DNA of 64,000 nucleotides from contig NZ_ML660093.1 in assembly GCF_007004655.1 (NCBI RefSeq), forward strand, positions 291,197-355,196. The letters are read 5' to 3'. The notes beneath the pieces were generated by a model. The model worked only from the letters and a program-made list of their open reading frames with translations, did not search any database and was not told the origin of the DNA. Positions 45,142 through 52,835 of the stretch are shown here, one piece after another (within the stretch, counting starts at the first letter, position 1; every line of letters starts with the position of its first letter). This DNA is from Exilibacterium tricleocarpae. Its GTDB lineage: Bacteria; Pseudomonadota; Gammaproteobacteria; Pseudomonadales; Cellvibrionaceae. The translations under genes and the position numbers were made by a program.

Positions 45142-45729
45142 TCACCTTCGCGGCTTTGCCGCCATCGGGAGGTGACCGAACAATCCCTGCTGCTCTCCAA
45201 TAGATGCCCCCTCGATTGTGAGTAGCTTGAGTTTGGTCTCGGTTCCGCCGTGCGCTGAAAAGCCGGTGAGCCGGCCGTTCGCACCAATAACGCGATGACA
45301 AGGGACGATAATTGGAAAAGGATTGCGCCCCAGCACCTGGCCAACCTTTCGGGCGAGCAGTTTGTCGCCGAGCCGGGAGGCGATATCCCCGTAGGTGAGT
45401 GTCTCGCCGGCCGGGATAGTGCGCGTGGCAGCATACACTTTTTTTGGGAACGGGCCGACTCCACTGAAGTCGCAGACAATGAAAGACAGATCCGTTCTTT
45501 TTCCTTCGAGCAGCCCAGTGATTGATCGAATGGCGCGACGAATACGAGCAGGTGGTTCACCCCATTTCGATCCCGTTCGCGCAGTCAGACGGGCCGCTGT
45601 CGCGGCGGACGCCACCTCTGGCAGACATGTTGCGATGACCTTGTCGCCATACCAGGCGATACCGCAGTCGCCGACCGGAGTCGGGAACAGCGTGCCATAT
45701 GTGGGCATGTCAACCCTTAAGGAAGGCAT
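45142..45729 (-). CDS. Methylated-DNA--[protein]-cysteine S-methyltransferase family
   Basis: A 195-aa protein with the C-terminal alkyltransferase (ATase) domain. The acceptor Cys is in IIVPCHRVIGANG (about residue 140), preceded by the helix-turn-helix wing TYGDIASRLGDKLLARKVGQVLGRNP and followed by LTGFSAHGGTETKLKLLTIEG. The N-terminal ~85 residues form the poorly conserved ribonuclease-H-like half. It removes alkyl groups from O6-guanine in DNA by suicide transfer to its Cys. Methionines at codon 1 and codon 8 are both possible starts. It stands alone on the minus strand. Confidence 0.88.
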   Translation of the reverse strand: MPSLRVDMPTYGTLFPTPVGDCGIAWYGDKVIATCLPEVASAATAARLTARTGSKWGEPPARIRRAIRSITGLLEGKRTDLSFIVCDFSGVGPFPKKVYAATRTIPAGETLTYGDIASRLGDKLLARKVGQVLGRNPFPIIVPCHRVIGANGRLTGFSAHGGTETKLKLLTIEGASIGEQQGLFGHLPMAAKPRR

Positions 45730-45992
45730 TGAAAGCGACGACGGCGATCGGGCAATGTATCCGCACTTGCCGTTATCCCTTATCTCGCGGCCTGCACCTA
45801 ACTCGACGTGGCAAGAGCCTCGAAACCGAGCAAAGCCAACATTCGTGCCGAGCAGCCATCGAAAGCATTGGCGGTCACAAAAAGACCCGGTCTCTCATCT
45901 AAGGCGACAAAGGCGCGCGCTTTTTCTGACTGGTTAATTGACATATTCGAAATCTCCAGACTTAACTGTTGGGGCGTGCATGCCCTGCTATC

Positions 45993-46511
45993 TCACGTAA
46001 CCGCGAAGAAACGATGGATCGGGCCACCGTCACCGGTTCTGGATTTGGTGACGGCGATAATACTGTTGAGCCAGGCATAGCGCGGGTCACTGGTTTCAAA
46101 TTGCGGTGCCGCACGAAAATAATAGCGCCATGCGCCTGCCGGGTCGTCCGGCTTTTCAACATCAAACGCATATTCGGCGTCTTCCGGCGCCGACCAGAAC
46201 CGGCCTTGCCAATGAAGGTAGAGCAAGGCATTGTCATGTGTCTCCAGGCAGAAGCGCACATCCAGCACACCCGTTCCGTCCGGGCGGATGCGTATCCAGT
46301 CCGCACCTGAGTCCGGCACCACGCGTCCGCGCAGGTGAGGTCCTTCGAACGTCCCGCCTTTTACCAGGAAGATCACGCGTTTGCCGTCGGGTGTCGGTCC
46401 CACATCCATAGCCGGCAGGTGAAGTTTTACACGTGCTTCAAACAGGAACTCGAGTCCGGGCGGGCTGTCCGCGTCCCAGTCCGCCTCGTTGGATTTGAGA
46501 TGATCAAGCAT
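45993..46511 (-). CDS. DUF3237-family protein
   Basis: A 172-aa soluble protein. Start at 46511 with AAGGGG six bases upstream. Family-like phrases are LEFLFEARVKLHLP, KGGTFEGPHLRGRVVPDSGADW, RPDGTGVLDVRFCLETHDNALLYLHWQGRF and PQFETSDPRYAWLNSIIAV. DUF3237 proteins form a small beta-barrel; no reaction is firmly known. It lies 10 bp behind the SnoaL-like gene on the same strand, so they form an operon divergent from the MarR-type regulator at 47078, which probably controls it. Confidence 0.8.
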   Translation of the reverse strand: MLDHLKSNEADWDADSPPGLEFLFEARVKLHLPAMDVGPTPDGKRVIFLVKGGTFEGPHLRGRVVPDSGADWIRIRPDGTGVLDVRFCLETHDNALLYLHWQGRFWSAPEDAEYAFDVEKPDDPAGAWRYYFRAAPQFETSDPRYAWLNSIIAVTKSRTGDGGPIHRFFAVT

Positions 46512-46521
46512 ATCGATCCCC

Positions 46522-46998
46522 TTATTGTGTCGCCGCTGATGGCGGCGACATGCCGAAAATGTTCTTCCACATGCCGTCAATGGAAATCCCGGATTGGGTG
46601 GCGATCTGGGCCAGATCGCACATGAAATGCTCGGTTGCGATCAGATCCTCCTTGAAGGTCATCCGTATTGTTACCGGGATCGCGATCAGGCGTCCGTTGG
46701 GCAACATACCACTCGCATCGCTCGCCTTGGCAGCCATCGTCATGCGGACTCCACCCCAGCCGACAAAGTGTTTGCCGTCCGCAACATAGCCCTCGAAGCT
46801 TACTTCGTAATCCGGATAATTGGCGAAGAAATGCGTGAGCAGAGCTGCATTTTCCGCTTTGCCACGAGCGATCGCACCCCAAGCCGGTGAGGTCAGTTCG
46901 ATGTCGTCGTGCATGAAAGTGAGGGCGGCGGCGACATCCTGCCGGTTCTTGGCCGCGCCCAATCCAGCCGCGAGCTGATACATGCGTTCGGGGGTCAT
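46522..46998 (-). CDS. SnoaL/NTF2-like fold protein
   Basis: A 158-aa protein with the NTF2-like cone fold. The N-terminal helices (MYQLAAGLGAAKNRQDVAAALTFMHDDIEL) are followed by strands with PAWGAIARGKAENAALLTHFFANYPDYEVSFEGYVADGKHFV and an antiparallel sheet with IPVTIRMTFKEDLIATEHF. The family includes polyketide cyclases, isomerases and ligand binders; the reaction here is not visible. The start at 46998 (GGGAGCTG upstream) is preferred over an ATG eight codons earlier. It is the first gene of a two-gene unit with DUF3237, divergent from marR across an 80-bp space holding an inverted repeat. Confidence 0.75.
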   Translation of the reverse strand: MTPERMYQLAAGLGAAKNRQDVAAALTFMHDDIELTSPAWGAIARGKAENAALLTHFFANYPDYEVSFEGYVADGKHFVGWGGVRMTMAAKASDASGMLPNGRLIAIPVTIRMTFKEDLIATEHFMCDLAQIATQSGISIDGMWKNIFGMSPPSAATQ

Positions 46999-47031
46999 AG
47001 CAGCTCCCTGTATAAGCAATCAGGGTGAAAC

Positions 47032-47092
47032 TATATGCATAACGCATATATATGTCAATCCTGTAATTGAAAACATTATGCGTTATACATAC
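47032..47092. promoter_or_regulatory. Probable MarR operator in the divergent promoter region
   Basis: TATATGCATAACGCATATA (47032-47050) is mirrored by ATTATGCGTTATACATA (47076-47092), which includes the marR start codon. Both arms are themselves near-palindromic around ATAACG/CGTTAT, so two dimer sites about 42 bp apart are likely. Position between marR and its divergent target genes is the usual autoregulatory arrangement. Confidence 0.55.
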
Positions 47093-47608
47093 ACTGCTGG
47101 CATGGATCGCACGACAAACCTGCTGGGCGCGCTTGCCCTCGCAATTACAGACCGGATCAGGTCCGGCATGAAACACACCTTCGATCGCTCCGGGGAATCG
47201 GCTGCGGCAATCGTTGTTCTCGGATATGCGCCCGGCCTGTCCGTCGAAATTCTTCGCCAGGTGCTCGATCTTTCACATCCCGGCACTGTGCGTTTGATCG
47301 ACCGCCTGGAAGAAGACGGCCTCGTCGAGCGACGCAAGGCTGCCGATGGTCGAGCTGATGGCCGAGCTGTTGCGCTGCACCTAACACCAAAAGGCGGCAG
47401 GCTGCGCCGGCAACTGATGGACCGTCGTCTTGATATGCTGGAAGCGGCCCTCAAGGGACTTACTGCTGACGAGCGGTCGGTTCTCGGTGACTTACTCGCA
47501 AAGGTCTTGACGAATCTGCCGGAAACCGAAATGGCAAAACACCGCATTTGTCGTCTCTGTGCCGTTCGGACGTGCTGCAACTGTCCTATTCCGGGGCGGG
47601 CGATTTGA
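47078..47608 (+). CDS. MarR-family transcriptional regulator
   Basis: A 176-aa winged-helix regulator. The DNA-binding part is LSVEILRQVLDLSHPGTVRLIDRLEEDGLVERRKAADGRADGRAVALHLTPKG (roughly residues 60-112), flanked by dimerisation helices. The C-terminus HRICRLCAVRTCCNCPIPG holds five Cys residues, a feature of a MarR subgroup in which it may bind metal or sense redox state. The start at ATG 47078 lies inside the inverted repeat; ATG 47102 is an alternative, neither with a strong ribosome binding site. It probably represses itself and the divergent SnoaL-like/DUF3237 pair. Confidence 0.88.
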   Translation: MRYTYTAGMDRTTNLLGALALAITDRIRSGMKHTFDRSGESAAAIVVLGYAPGLSVEILRQVLDLSHPGTVRLIDRLEEDGLVERRKAADGRADGRAVALHLTPKGGRLRRQLMDRRLDMLEAALKGLTADERSVLGDLLAKVLTNLPETEMAKHRICRLCAVRTCCNCPIPGRAI

Positions 47609-47827
47609 TTGCTCACTCAGGGCTGCGCTGGGCCACCCCTGCGGCTGTTCAGGAAGGGGTGTGAACCTCACCCTCCAAAAGTCCCTTCCCGATGGGACAG
47701 TTCCCAATTCCCGGGGTACGCGTTAAACTGTTTCGGATATCAACGGGTTAGTCGGCTGAGGCGGCGAACCTTCCGAATGATTTACGCTGACCGGCAAGGG
47801 CGATTTCCCGCGAGGGCACACTGATAT

Positions 47828-48868
47828 ATGAAGGCAACCATTAAGGACGTCGCCAAACTGGCAGGAGTCTCCTTTAAAACTGTTTCCCGCGTTATCAACA
47901 ATGAACCCACGGTGGGCCAGGCGCTCCAGGAAAAAGTCTGGGAAGCGGTCAAACGGCTCAATTACCAGCCCAATCTGTCGGCCCGCCACCTGCGCGGCAG
48001 ACCTTCCTCCATCGGCTATCTCTACGACAATCCCAACAGTCACTACGTTATTGATATTCAGCATGGTATTTTGGAGGAATGCCGGCGGCAGGGGTATGAG
48101 CTTGTTATTCATCCCTGCAATGCCAAGTCTCCCGATCTGGTCGAGGAGGTGGCGGCCATGATCCGGCGTTCCCAGGTGGCGGGCCTGGTGTTGACACCGC
48201 CGCTGTCGGAGATGGACTCGGTGGTGAAGACGCTGCTCGAGCAGAAGGTGGCGTTTGTGCGCATTCTGTCCGGCACCGCCGTGCCCGATGAGTTGTCGCC
48301 CTGCGTCTATATCGACGACCACCACGCCGCCATGGATATCACTCAACACTTGATCGATTTGGGGCATCAGCATATCGGTTTTCTCGGCGGGGACGAGGCG
48401 CACAAATCCAGTATCGAACGCCTGAATGGCTACCAGGAAGCCTTGAAAAAAAACGGTCTCGAGGTGGAACCGCGCCTGATTCTGGAAGGGGAGTATTCGT
48501 TTGAATCCGGCGTCCAGCGCACCAAGCAACTGCTGCGTGAGGCGCGCAAGCCCAGCGCCATTTTTGCCTGTAACGATGAGATCGCGGCCGGTACGTTATT
48601 CGCCGCGCGCTTGATGGGTATTACGGTGCCCCAGGAGCTGTCGATCGTCGGCTTTGAAGACAGCCCCTTTTCCCGCCAGACCTGGCCCAAGCTGACCACG
48701 GCCAGGCAGCCCAACAGCACCATCGCCCAGGCGGCTACGGCACTGCTGATCGACCGCATGAAGTCGGATCGGCAGGGTGCTGAATCCGGCGATGAAACTC
48801 TGCAAAACGGTTTTCATCCCAAACTGGTGATTCGTGATTCCACCTGTCCGGTGCCGGCCGATATCTGA
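47828..48868 (+). CDS. LacI-family regulator, probably of the GlcNAc locus
   Basis: A 346-aa repressor. The helix-turn-helix with the LacI hinge is at residues 3-60 (TIKDVAKLAGVSFKTVSRVI, then YQPNLSARHLRG). The periplasmic-binding-protein-like effector domain follows (IGYLYDNPNSHYVIDIQHGI, AGLVLTPPL, IGFLGG, AIFACNDEIAAGTLFAARLMG, SIVGFEDSPFSRQTWP). It sits directly upstream of the receptor gene, whose promoter carries two perfect palindromes with the central CG typical of LacI operators; the same palindromes precede the GlcNAc kinase gene. A NagR-like role, released by GlcNAc-6-phosphate or a related sugar, is the natural inference. No such palindrome precedes its own gene. Confidence 0.92.
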   Translation: MKATIKDVAKLAGVSFKTVSRVINNEPTVGQALQEKVWEAVKRLNYQPNLSARHLRGRPSSIGYLYDNPNSHYVIDIQHGILEECRRQGYELVIHPCNAKSPDLVEEVAAMIRRSQVAGLVLTPPLSEMDSVVKTLLEQKVAFVRILSGTAVPDELSPCVYIDDHHAAMDITQHLIDLGHQHIGFLGGDEAHKSSIERLNGYQEALKKNGLEVEPRLILEGEYSFESGVQRTKQLLREARKPSAIFACNDEIAAGTLFAARLMGITVPQELSIVGFEDSPFSRQTWPKLTTARQPNSTIAQAATALLIDRMKSDRQGAESGDETLQNGFHPKLVIRDSTCPVPADI

Positions 48869-49140
48869 GCCGTTTGTTTCAGGGAGCCGCCGGGCCGGCA
48901 GTGGCACCGACCCGGGTGATCTGCCCCTCACGGCAGTGACTTTAGCTGAGAGGTGCCAATTGACCGGTCTGTCTCCAGTATTTTTAGTCGAGATCGGCAA
49001 AATAATCGCACTATTTTCAATTACTTATCTCTCTAAGCAGAACCGCCTCGGCGATCTGCCTCCGGCTTGCTTCACAACCTTGACTTGAAATCACCCACAA
49101 CTTCGAGTGGTTTTTGCTAGTGGTGTCCCAAAATCTCATT

Positions 49141-49152
49141 GACAACGTTGTC
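49141..49152. promoter_or_regulatory. LacI-type operator 1 of the GlcNAc receptor gene
   Basis: GACAACGTTGTC, a perfect palindrome with central CG. It overlaps a TTGACA (49139-49144) that could be a -35 element, with TATTAC at 49160 as a weak -10. One of four identical sites in the window. Confidence 0.85.
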
Positions 49153-49171
49153 TGCTGTGTATTACTGTTTC

Positions 49172-49183
49172 GACAACGTTGTC
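49172..49183. promoter_or_regulatory. LacI-type operator 2 of the GlcNAc receptor gene
   Basis: Second GACAACGTTGTC, 31 bp centre to centre from operator 1, about three helical turns, so both lie on the same DNA face and can bind cooperating dimers. It lies 53 bp before the receptor start. Apart from the operators, the gap 48869-49235 shows no gene. Confidence 0.85.
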
Positions 49184-49235
49184 TCGGCAGCGCTAAAACA
49201 ATAGACTCAAGAAAGCAGAGCGAGGGGAGGATCTC

Positions 49236-51785
49236 ATGTCAGAGAAGCTTAGAGAAGCTGTGCGCATTGCCAACAAAGCCTTGGTGGTTTGTGGTTCGCT
49301 GGGTGCGCTGGCCTTAAGTACCAACACGGTGCTGGCACAGGACGGAGCGGAACAAGTCGACGAGATTATTGAAGTCGTCGGCCTGCGCGCAAGCTTGCAA
49401 AAAAGCCTGAATGTTAAGCGTTTTTCCGACAATATCGTGGATGTCATCACCGCTGAGGATATCGGCAAGTTCCCGGATAAAAACGTGGCGGAGTCGCTGC
49501 AGCGGGTGCCTGGTGTGACGATTCAGCGCCAGTTTGGCGAGGGTTCGGGGGTGTCGATTCGCGGCGCCGGCGAGGACCTGACGCTGACCACACTCAATGG
49601 GCAAAATGTAGCCTCGACGGGCTGGTTTGTGCTCGAGCCCGCCAAGCGCAGCTTTAACTATGAATTATTGCCCTCTGAACTGGTGGGCGACGTCCAGGTC
49701 TTTAAAAATTCCCGCGCTGACCTGGCAGAAGGCGGTGTGGGTGGCACCGTGGTGGTCAAGACCCGCCGGCCGCTGGATTTGGATGCATTGAGTCTACACG
49801 GCTCCCTGGAGGGGCAATACCAGTCTGATTCCGAGGAGACCGACCCGCAGTACTCCGGTCTGGTCAGTTGGAAAAATGCTGCGGAAAATTTTGGTGTGCT
49901 GGTCTCCGCCGTGGCCCAGGAACGCAGTTTATTGCGGCAAGGCAATGAAGCGTTTTGGGCCTGGGGCGCCGGGCCTGTCGCTTTTCAGCAGGAGCGCGAA
50001 CGCACGGCTTTAACGGCGACCTTTCAGTATCAGCCGACCGAAGACCTGGATATTGTCTTCAATGCCATCGATATGGAAATGGAGGCCGATAATACCAATT
50101 ATGCGCTCTGGTTTACGCGTGCCGAAAGTGACGATACCGTGAGGGTAGACGGCACACCGGTAAGCGGACCACTGAATATCGCTTTTTACCAGGCGCGACC
50201 CCGTGAAGCCACCATGAATTCGGAAGTATTCGACCTGGATGTCAATTACACGGGGGACGGCTACACTCTCCACTTCCAGATAGGTGAAACCACCTCTACC
50301 GGCGGTACCGATTTTGAGATGGTTGTCAACGACGAGCAGCAACCCGCCCTCACCAACGGCACCTACGACTTCAGCGGCAGCGGCCAGCGTTGGAATATTC
50401 CCGGTTTCGATGTCAACCGTTATGATCCGGGTGTGGTCAGTATGGCGGGCGGACCGAACTTCAACCGCACACCGAAGACAGATGAAGAAAGCTATGTCCA
50501 GGGGGACGCAGAGTTCGAGGTGGATTTTGGTGTGATCAAGTCGATTAAGACCGGATTGAAGTACGCCGATCACAACACGACCAGCCGACGTTTTGAATTT
50601 ATCCAGGCCGATGACTTCAACCCCGTCATTTCTACGGCAGATTTCAGCAGCGGCAGCATCGATGCCGGGGCGGGTAATTTTCGTCTGCTGGAGCTCGATA
50701 CCGACGCCGTGAAGTCATGGGCCAAGAGCAGTATTATCGGCCAGACTGAAGACCTGGGCTCCTACAGCGAAATCGATGAAACCAATGTGGCCGCCTATGT
50801 GATGGCATCGTTTGACACCGAGGGTATGCGCGGTAACTTTGGTGTTCGGTATATCACCACTGATGCCACATCGACTTACTTTCTCGACGGCGTAAGAACA
50901 GAAGACGACGCGGATTACTCTGAGGTACTGCCCAGTTTTACCCTGGCAATGGACTTGGCGGATGACATGCTGCTGCGAGTGTCGGCGGCCCGGGCACTGG
51001 CGCGGCCCCAATATGTCGATATGTACGTTAATCCCAACACGCTCGGGACTGATGACGATGTGCCGGACAACCAGTTTTGGGTCCTGGGCAATGTCGCCTT
51101 ACAGCCGTTTGTAGCCGATCAGTTTGATCTCGGTATCGAGTGGTACTTCACTGATGATTCGCTGTTGTCACTTGCCTATTTTTCAAAAAATGTGAAGAAC
51201 TTTGTCACCTTTACCCAGAGATCGGCGACAGCGGCGGAAATTCCGTTTGATTTGCCGCCTGAAGAAGCTGTAAACGGCTGGACAGTCCAGGAAAAAACCA
51301 ATGGTAAATCTGCCACCATTGAAGGCTTTGAATTCCAGTATCAACATGACTTCGGCAATGGATTCGGTGGCATCTTTAACTATACCTATACCGATACTGA
51401 GACCGATAGAGATACTTTTACTGACGGCAATCCGTTCCTGAGTGACAGCTCCAAGGACTCTTTCAACATTACCGGTTACTACGAAAACGAGTACATTCAG
51501 GCCCGGCTGGCCTATAACTGGCGCAGTGAATATATGCTGCGGGAAACCGGCGCCTACGGTAACCGCCTGCACGACGATTTCGGCTCGCTGGATATGAGCG
51601 CCTCCTGGTCGGTCACCGACAACATCGATCTCAAACTCGATATCGTTAATTTACTGGAGGAGGAGGCCGAGCAGTTCGGCAACGATCCGGTACCGCGGGA
51701 TAACAGCGGTTTTAATCGCGGCTTCCCGCTATATGAGTACGAGATGGCCCGCCGTATTGCCCTGGGTGTGGCTTTCAGGTACTGA
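49236..51785 (+). CDS. TonB-dependent receptor of the GlcNAc/chito-oligosaccharide locus
   Basis: An 849-aa outer-membrane receptor without an STN domain. Signal peptide about 1-33 (cleavage near VLAQ), TonB-box-like DEIIEVVGLRASLQKS, plug with ITAEDIGKFPDKNVAESLQR, VPGVTIQR and SIRGAG, then a barrel ending in RRIALGVAFRY. This N-terminal signature is that of the carbohydrate-type receptors common in Alteromonadales, Xanthomonas and Caulobacter. GAGGGGAGG lies close before the ATG. Two LacI operators in the promoter and the downstream GlcNAc kinase, symporter and NagX genes make chito-oligosaccharides or GlcNAc the likely ligand. A strong terminator follows. Confidence 0.92.
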   Translation: MSEKLREAVRIANKALVVCGSLGALALSTNTVLAQDGAEQVDEIIEVVGLRASLQKSLNVKRFSDNIVDVITAEDIGKFPDKNVAESLQRVPGVTIQRQFGEGSGVSIRGAGEDLTLTTLNGQNVASTGWFVLEPAKRSFNYELLPSELVGDVQVFKNSRADLAEGGVGGTVVVKTRRPLDLDALSLHGSLEGQYQSDSEETDPQYSGLVSWKNAAENFGVLVSAVAQERSLLRQGNEAFWAWGAGPVAFQQERERTALTATFQYQPTEDLDIVFNAIDMEMEADNTNYALWFTRAESDDTVRVDGTPVSGPLNIAFYQARPREATMNSEVFDLDVNYTGDGYTLHFQIGETTSTGGTDFEMVVNDEQQPALTNGTYDFSGSGQRWNIPGFDVNRYDPGVVSMAGGPNFNRTPKTDEESYVQGDAEFEVDFGVIKSIKTGLKYADHNTTSRRFEFIQADDFNPVISTADFSSGSIDAGAGNFRLLELDTDAVKSWAKSSIIGQTEDLGSYSEIDETNVAAYVMASFDTEGMRGNFGVRYITTDATSTYFLDGVRTEDDADYSEVLPSFTLAMDLADDMLLRVSAARALARPQYVDMYVNPNTLGTDDDVPDNQFWVLGNVALQPFVADQFDLGIEWYFTDDSLLSLAYFSKNVKNFVTFTQRSATAAEIPFDLPPEEAVNGWTVQEKTNGKSATIEGFEFQYQHDFGNGFGGIFNYTYTDTETDRDTFTDGNPFLSDSSKDSFNITGYYENEYIQARLAYNWRSEYMLRETGAYGNRLHDDFGSLDMSASWSVTDNIDLKLDIVNLLEEEAEQFGNDPVPRDNSGFNRGFPLYEYEMARRIALGVAFRY

Positions 51786-51801
51786 GGGTCAGACGCTGTC
51801 G

Positions 51802-51832
51802 AAAAAAGGGAAGCACCGCTTCCCTTTTTTTT
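51802..51832 (+). terminator. Rho-independent terminator after the GlcNAc receptor gene
   Basis: AAAAAAGGGAAGC (51802-51814) pairs with GCTTCCCTTTTTT (51818-51830) around an ACC loop, and the T-run continues to 51832. The run of As on the left also makes it usable in the other direction. Confidence 0.92.
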
Positions 51833-51890
51833 GCTAAAAAATTTGCGTTATACTGCGTCCAATCCGGCGATAGCGCGAAGAAACCGCGTT

Positions 51891-51924
51891 ATGAATAAGG
51901 CGTAAATATGAATAAGGCGTAAAG
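51891..51924. repeat. 17-bp tandem duplication upstream of sapC
   Basis: ATGAATAAGGCGTAAA plus one base occurs twice head to tail (51891-51907 and 51908-51924), just before the 13-bp repeat array. Each unit is a four-codon mini-frame ending in TAA. Confidence 0.7.
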
Positions 51925-51947
51925 TTAAGTCACCGATAGGTATGAAT

Positions 51948-52038
51948 AGAAAGTGCTAACAGAAAGTACTAATAGAAAGTACTAATAGAAAGTACTAACA
52001 GAAAGTACTAACAGAAAGTACGAATAAAAAAGTATGAG
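51948..52038. repeat. 13-bp tandem repeat array running into the sapC start codon
   Basis: Seven head-to-tail units of AGAAAGTACTAAC/T. Units 2-5 are nearly identical (last base C or T), unit 1 has one change, unit 6 has one or two and unit 7 (AAAAAAGTATGAG) is degenerate and contains the sapC ATG. The array replaces the place where promoter spacing and the ribosome binding site would be; copy-number change could alter expression. Confidence 0.85.
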
Positions 52039-52741
52039 TAAAATAGTCCCCCTGCACAAAGATCGCCACCGGGATCTGAAGGTAGAGCCTGCGCTCAATG
52101 TTGACGCCGCAAGATCCCAGCATATGCTGCCGCTGATCGCGCAGGAGTTTGTGGCGGCCAGCACTGAATTTCCCATTGTCTTTGTCAAGCATGCCGAGAC
52201 CGGGCAGTTTCAACCGGTGCTGCTACTGGGGCTGCAGGCGGGAGAAAACCTATACCTCAACGCCGCCGACTGGAGCAGCCTGTTTATTCCCGGCTGTATC
52301 CGCAATCAGCCGTTCAAGCTGGTGCAAAACGATGCCGATCGCGAGCAGCTTATGGTCGGCGTGGACGAAGCCAGTATTCAGTTACAGACCGATCGGGGTG
52401 AGCGGCTGTTCGAGGACGACGGCACTGAAAGCCGCTACCTCCAGCACCGCAAGCAGGCCCTGGTCGATTATTATGACGGCGAGCAGGTGACGCGCGCTTT
52501 TGTCGGCCGCCTGGCAGACGCCGGCCTGCTAACGGCGCGGAGCCTGGTTGTCGAGGTGCAGGGCGATAAGGCCGAAATCGACGGTATCTATGTGATTGAT
52601 GAAAAACGCGTTAACGAACTACCGGATACGGCTTTCAACGAATTGCGTCGCCGCGGTTTCTTAGCGCCGATCTATGCACACTTGATCTCGCTACAGCAGG
52701 TGCGCCACTTGTCGCGACGGAAAGAAGCACTGTCCCTGTAG
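52034..52741 (+). CDS. SapC-family protein
   Basis: A 235-aa soluble protein matching the SapC family by pattern: VPLHKDRHRDLKV, ASTEFPIVFVKH, FQPVLLLGLQAGENLYL, IPGCIRNQPF, ERLFEDDGTES and the C-terminal GFLAPIYAHLISLQQV. The founding member belongs to a Campylobacter S-layer export locus. In sugar-utilisation loci of marine proteobacteria it regularly sits next to TonB receptors and halogenase-like genes, with no proven role. No normal ribosome binding site is present; a 13-bp tandem repeat leads straight into the start. It is cotranscribed with the halogenase-like gene 94 bp downstream. Confidence 0.85.
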   Translation: MSKIVPLHKDRHRDLKVEPALNVDAARSQHMLPLIAQEFVAASTEFPIVFVKHAETGQFQPVLLLGLQAGENLYLNAADWSSLFIPGCIRNQPFKLVQNDADREQLMVGVDEASIQLQTDRGERLFEDDGTESRYLQHRKQALVDYYDGEQVTRAFVGRLADAGLLTARSLVVEVQGDKAEIDGIYVIDEKRVNELPDTAFNELRRRGFLAPIYAHLISLQQVRHLSRRKEALSL

Positions 52742-52835
52742 CCGGCCCGGGAGTGCCCGGTCCCGATTGCCCAAACGCCGCGCCTGCCGGTGCCGTGTGG
52801 CTCGCAGAGATGATTCGCAGAGGTGATACGACGCT

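Noticed and set aside
45808-46080. 90-codon plus-strand frame rich in Lys and Ser
   Set aside because: It overlaps the end of the DUF3237 gene on the other strand, lacks a ribosome binding site and matches no family I know.
51948-52038. Short repeat array considered as a CRISPR
   Set aside because: Units of 13 bp follow each other directly with no spacers, so it is a simple tandem repeat.
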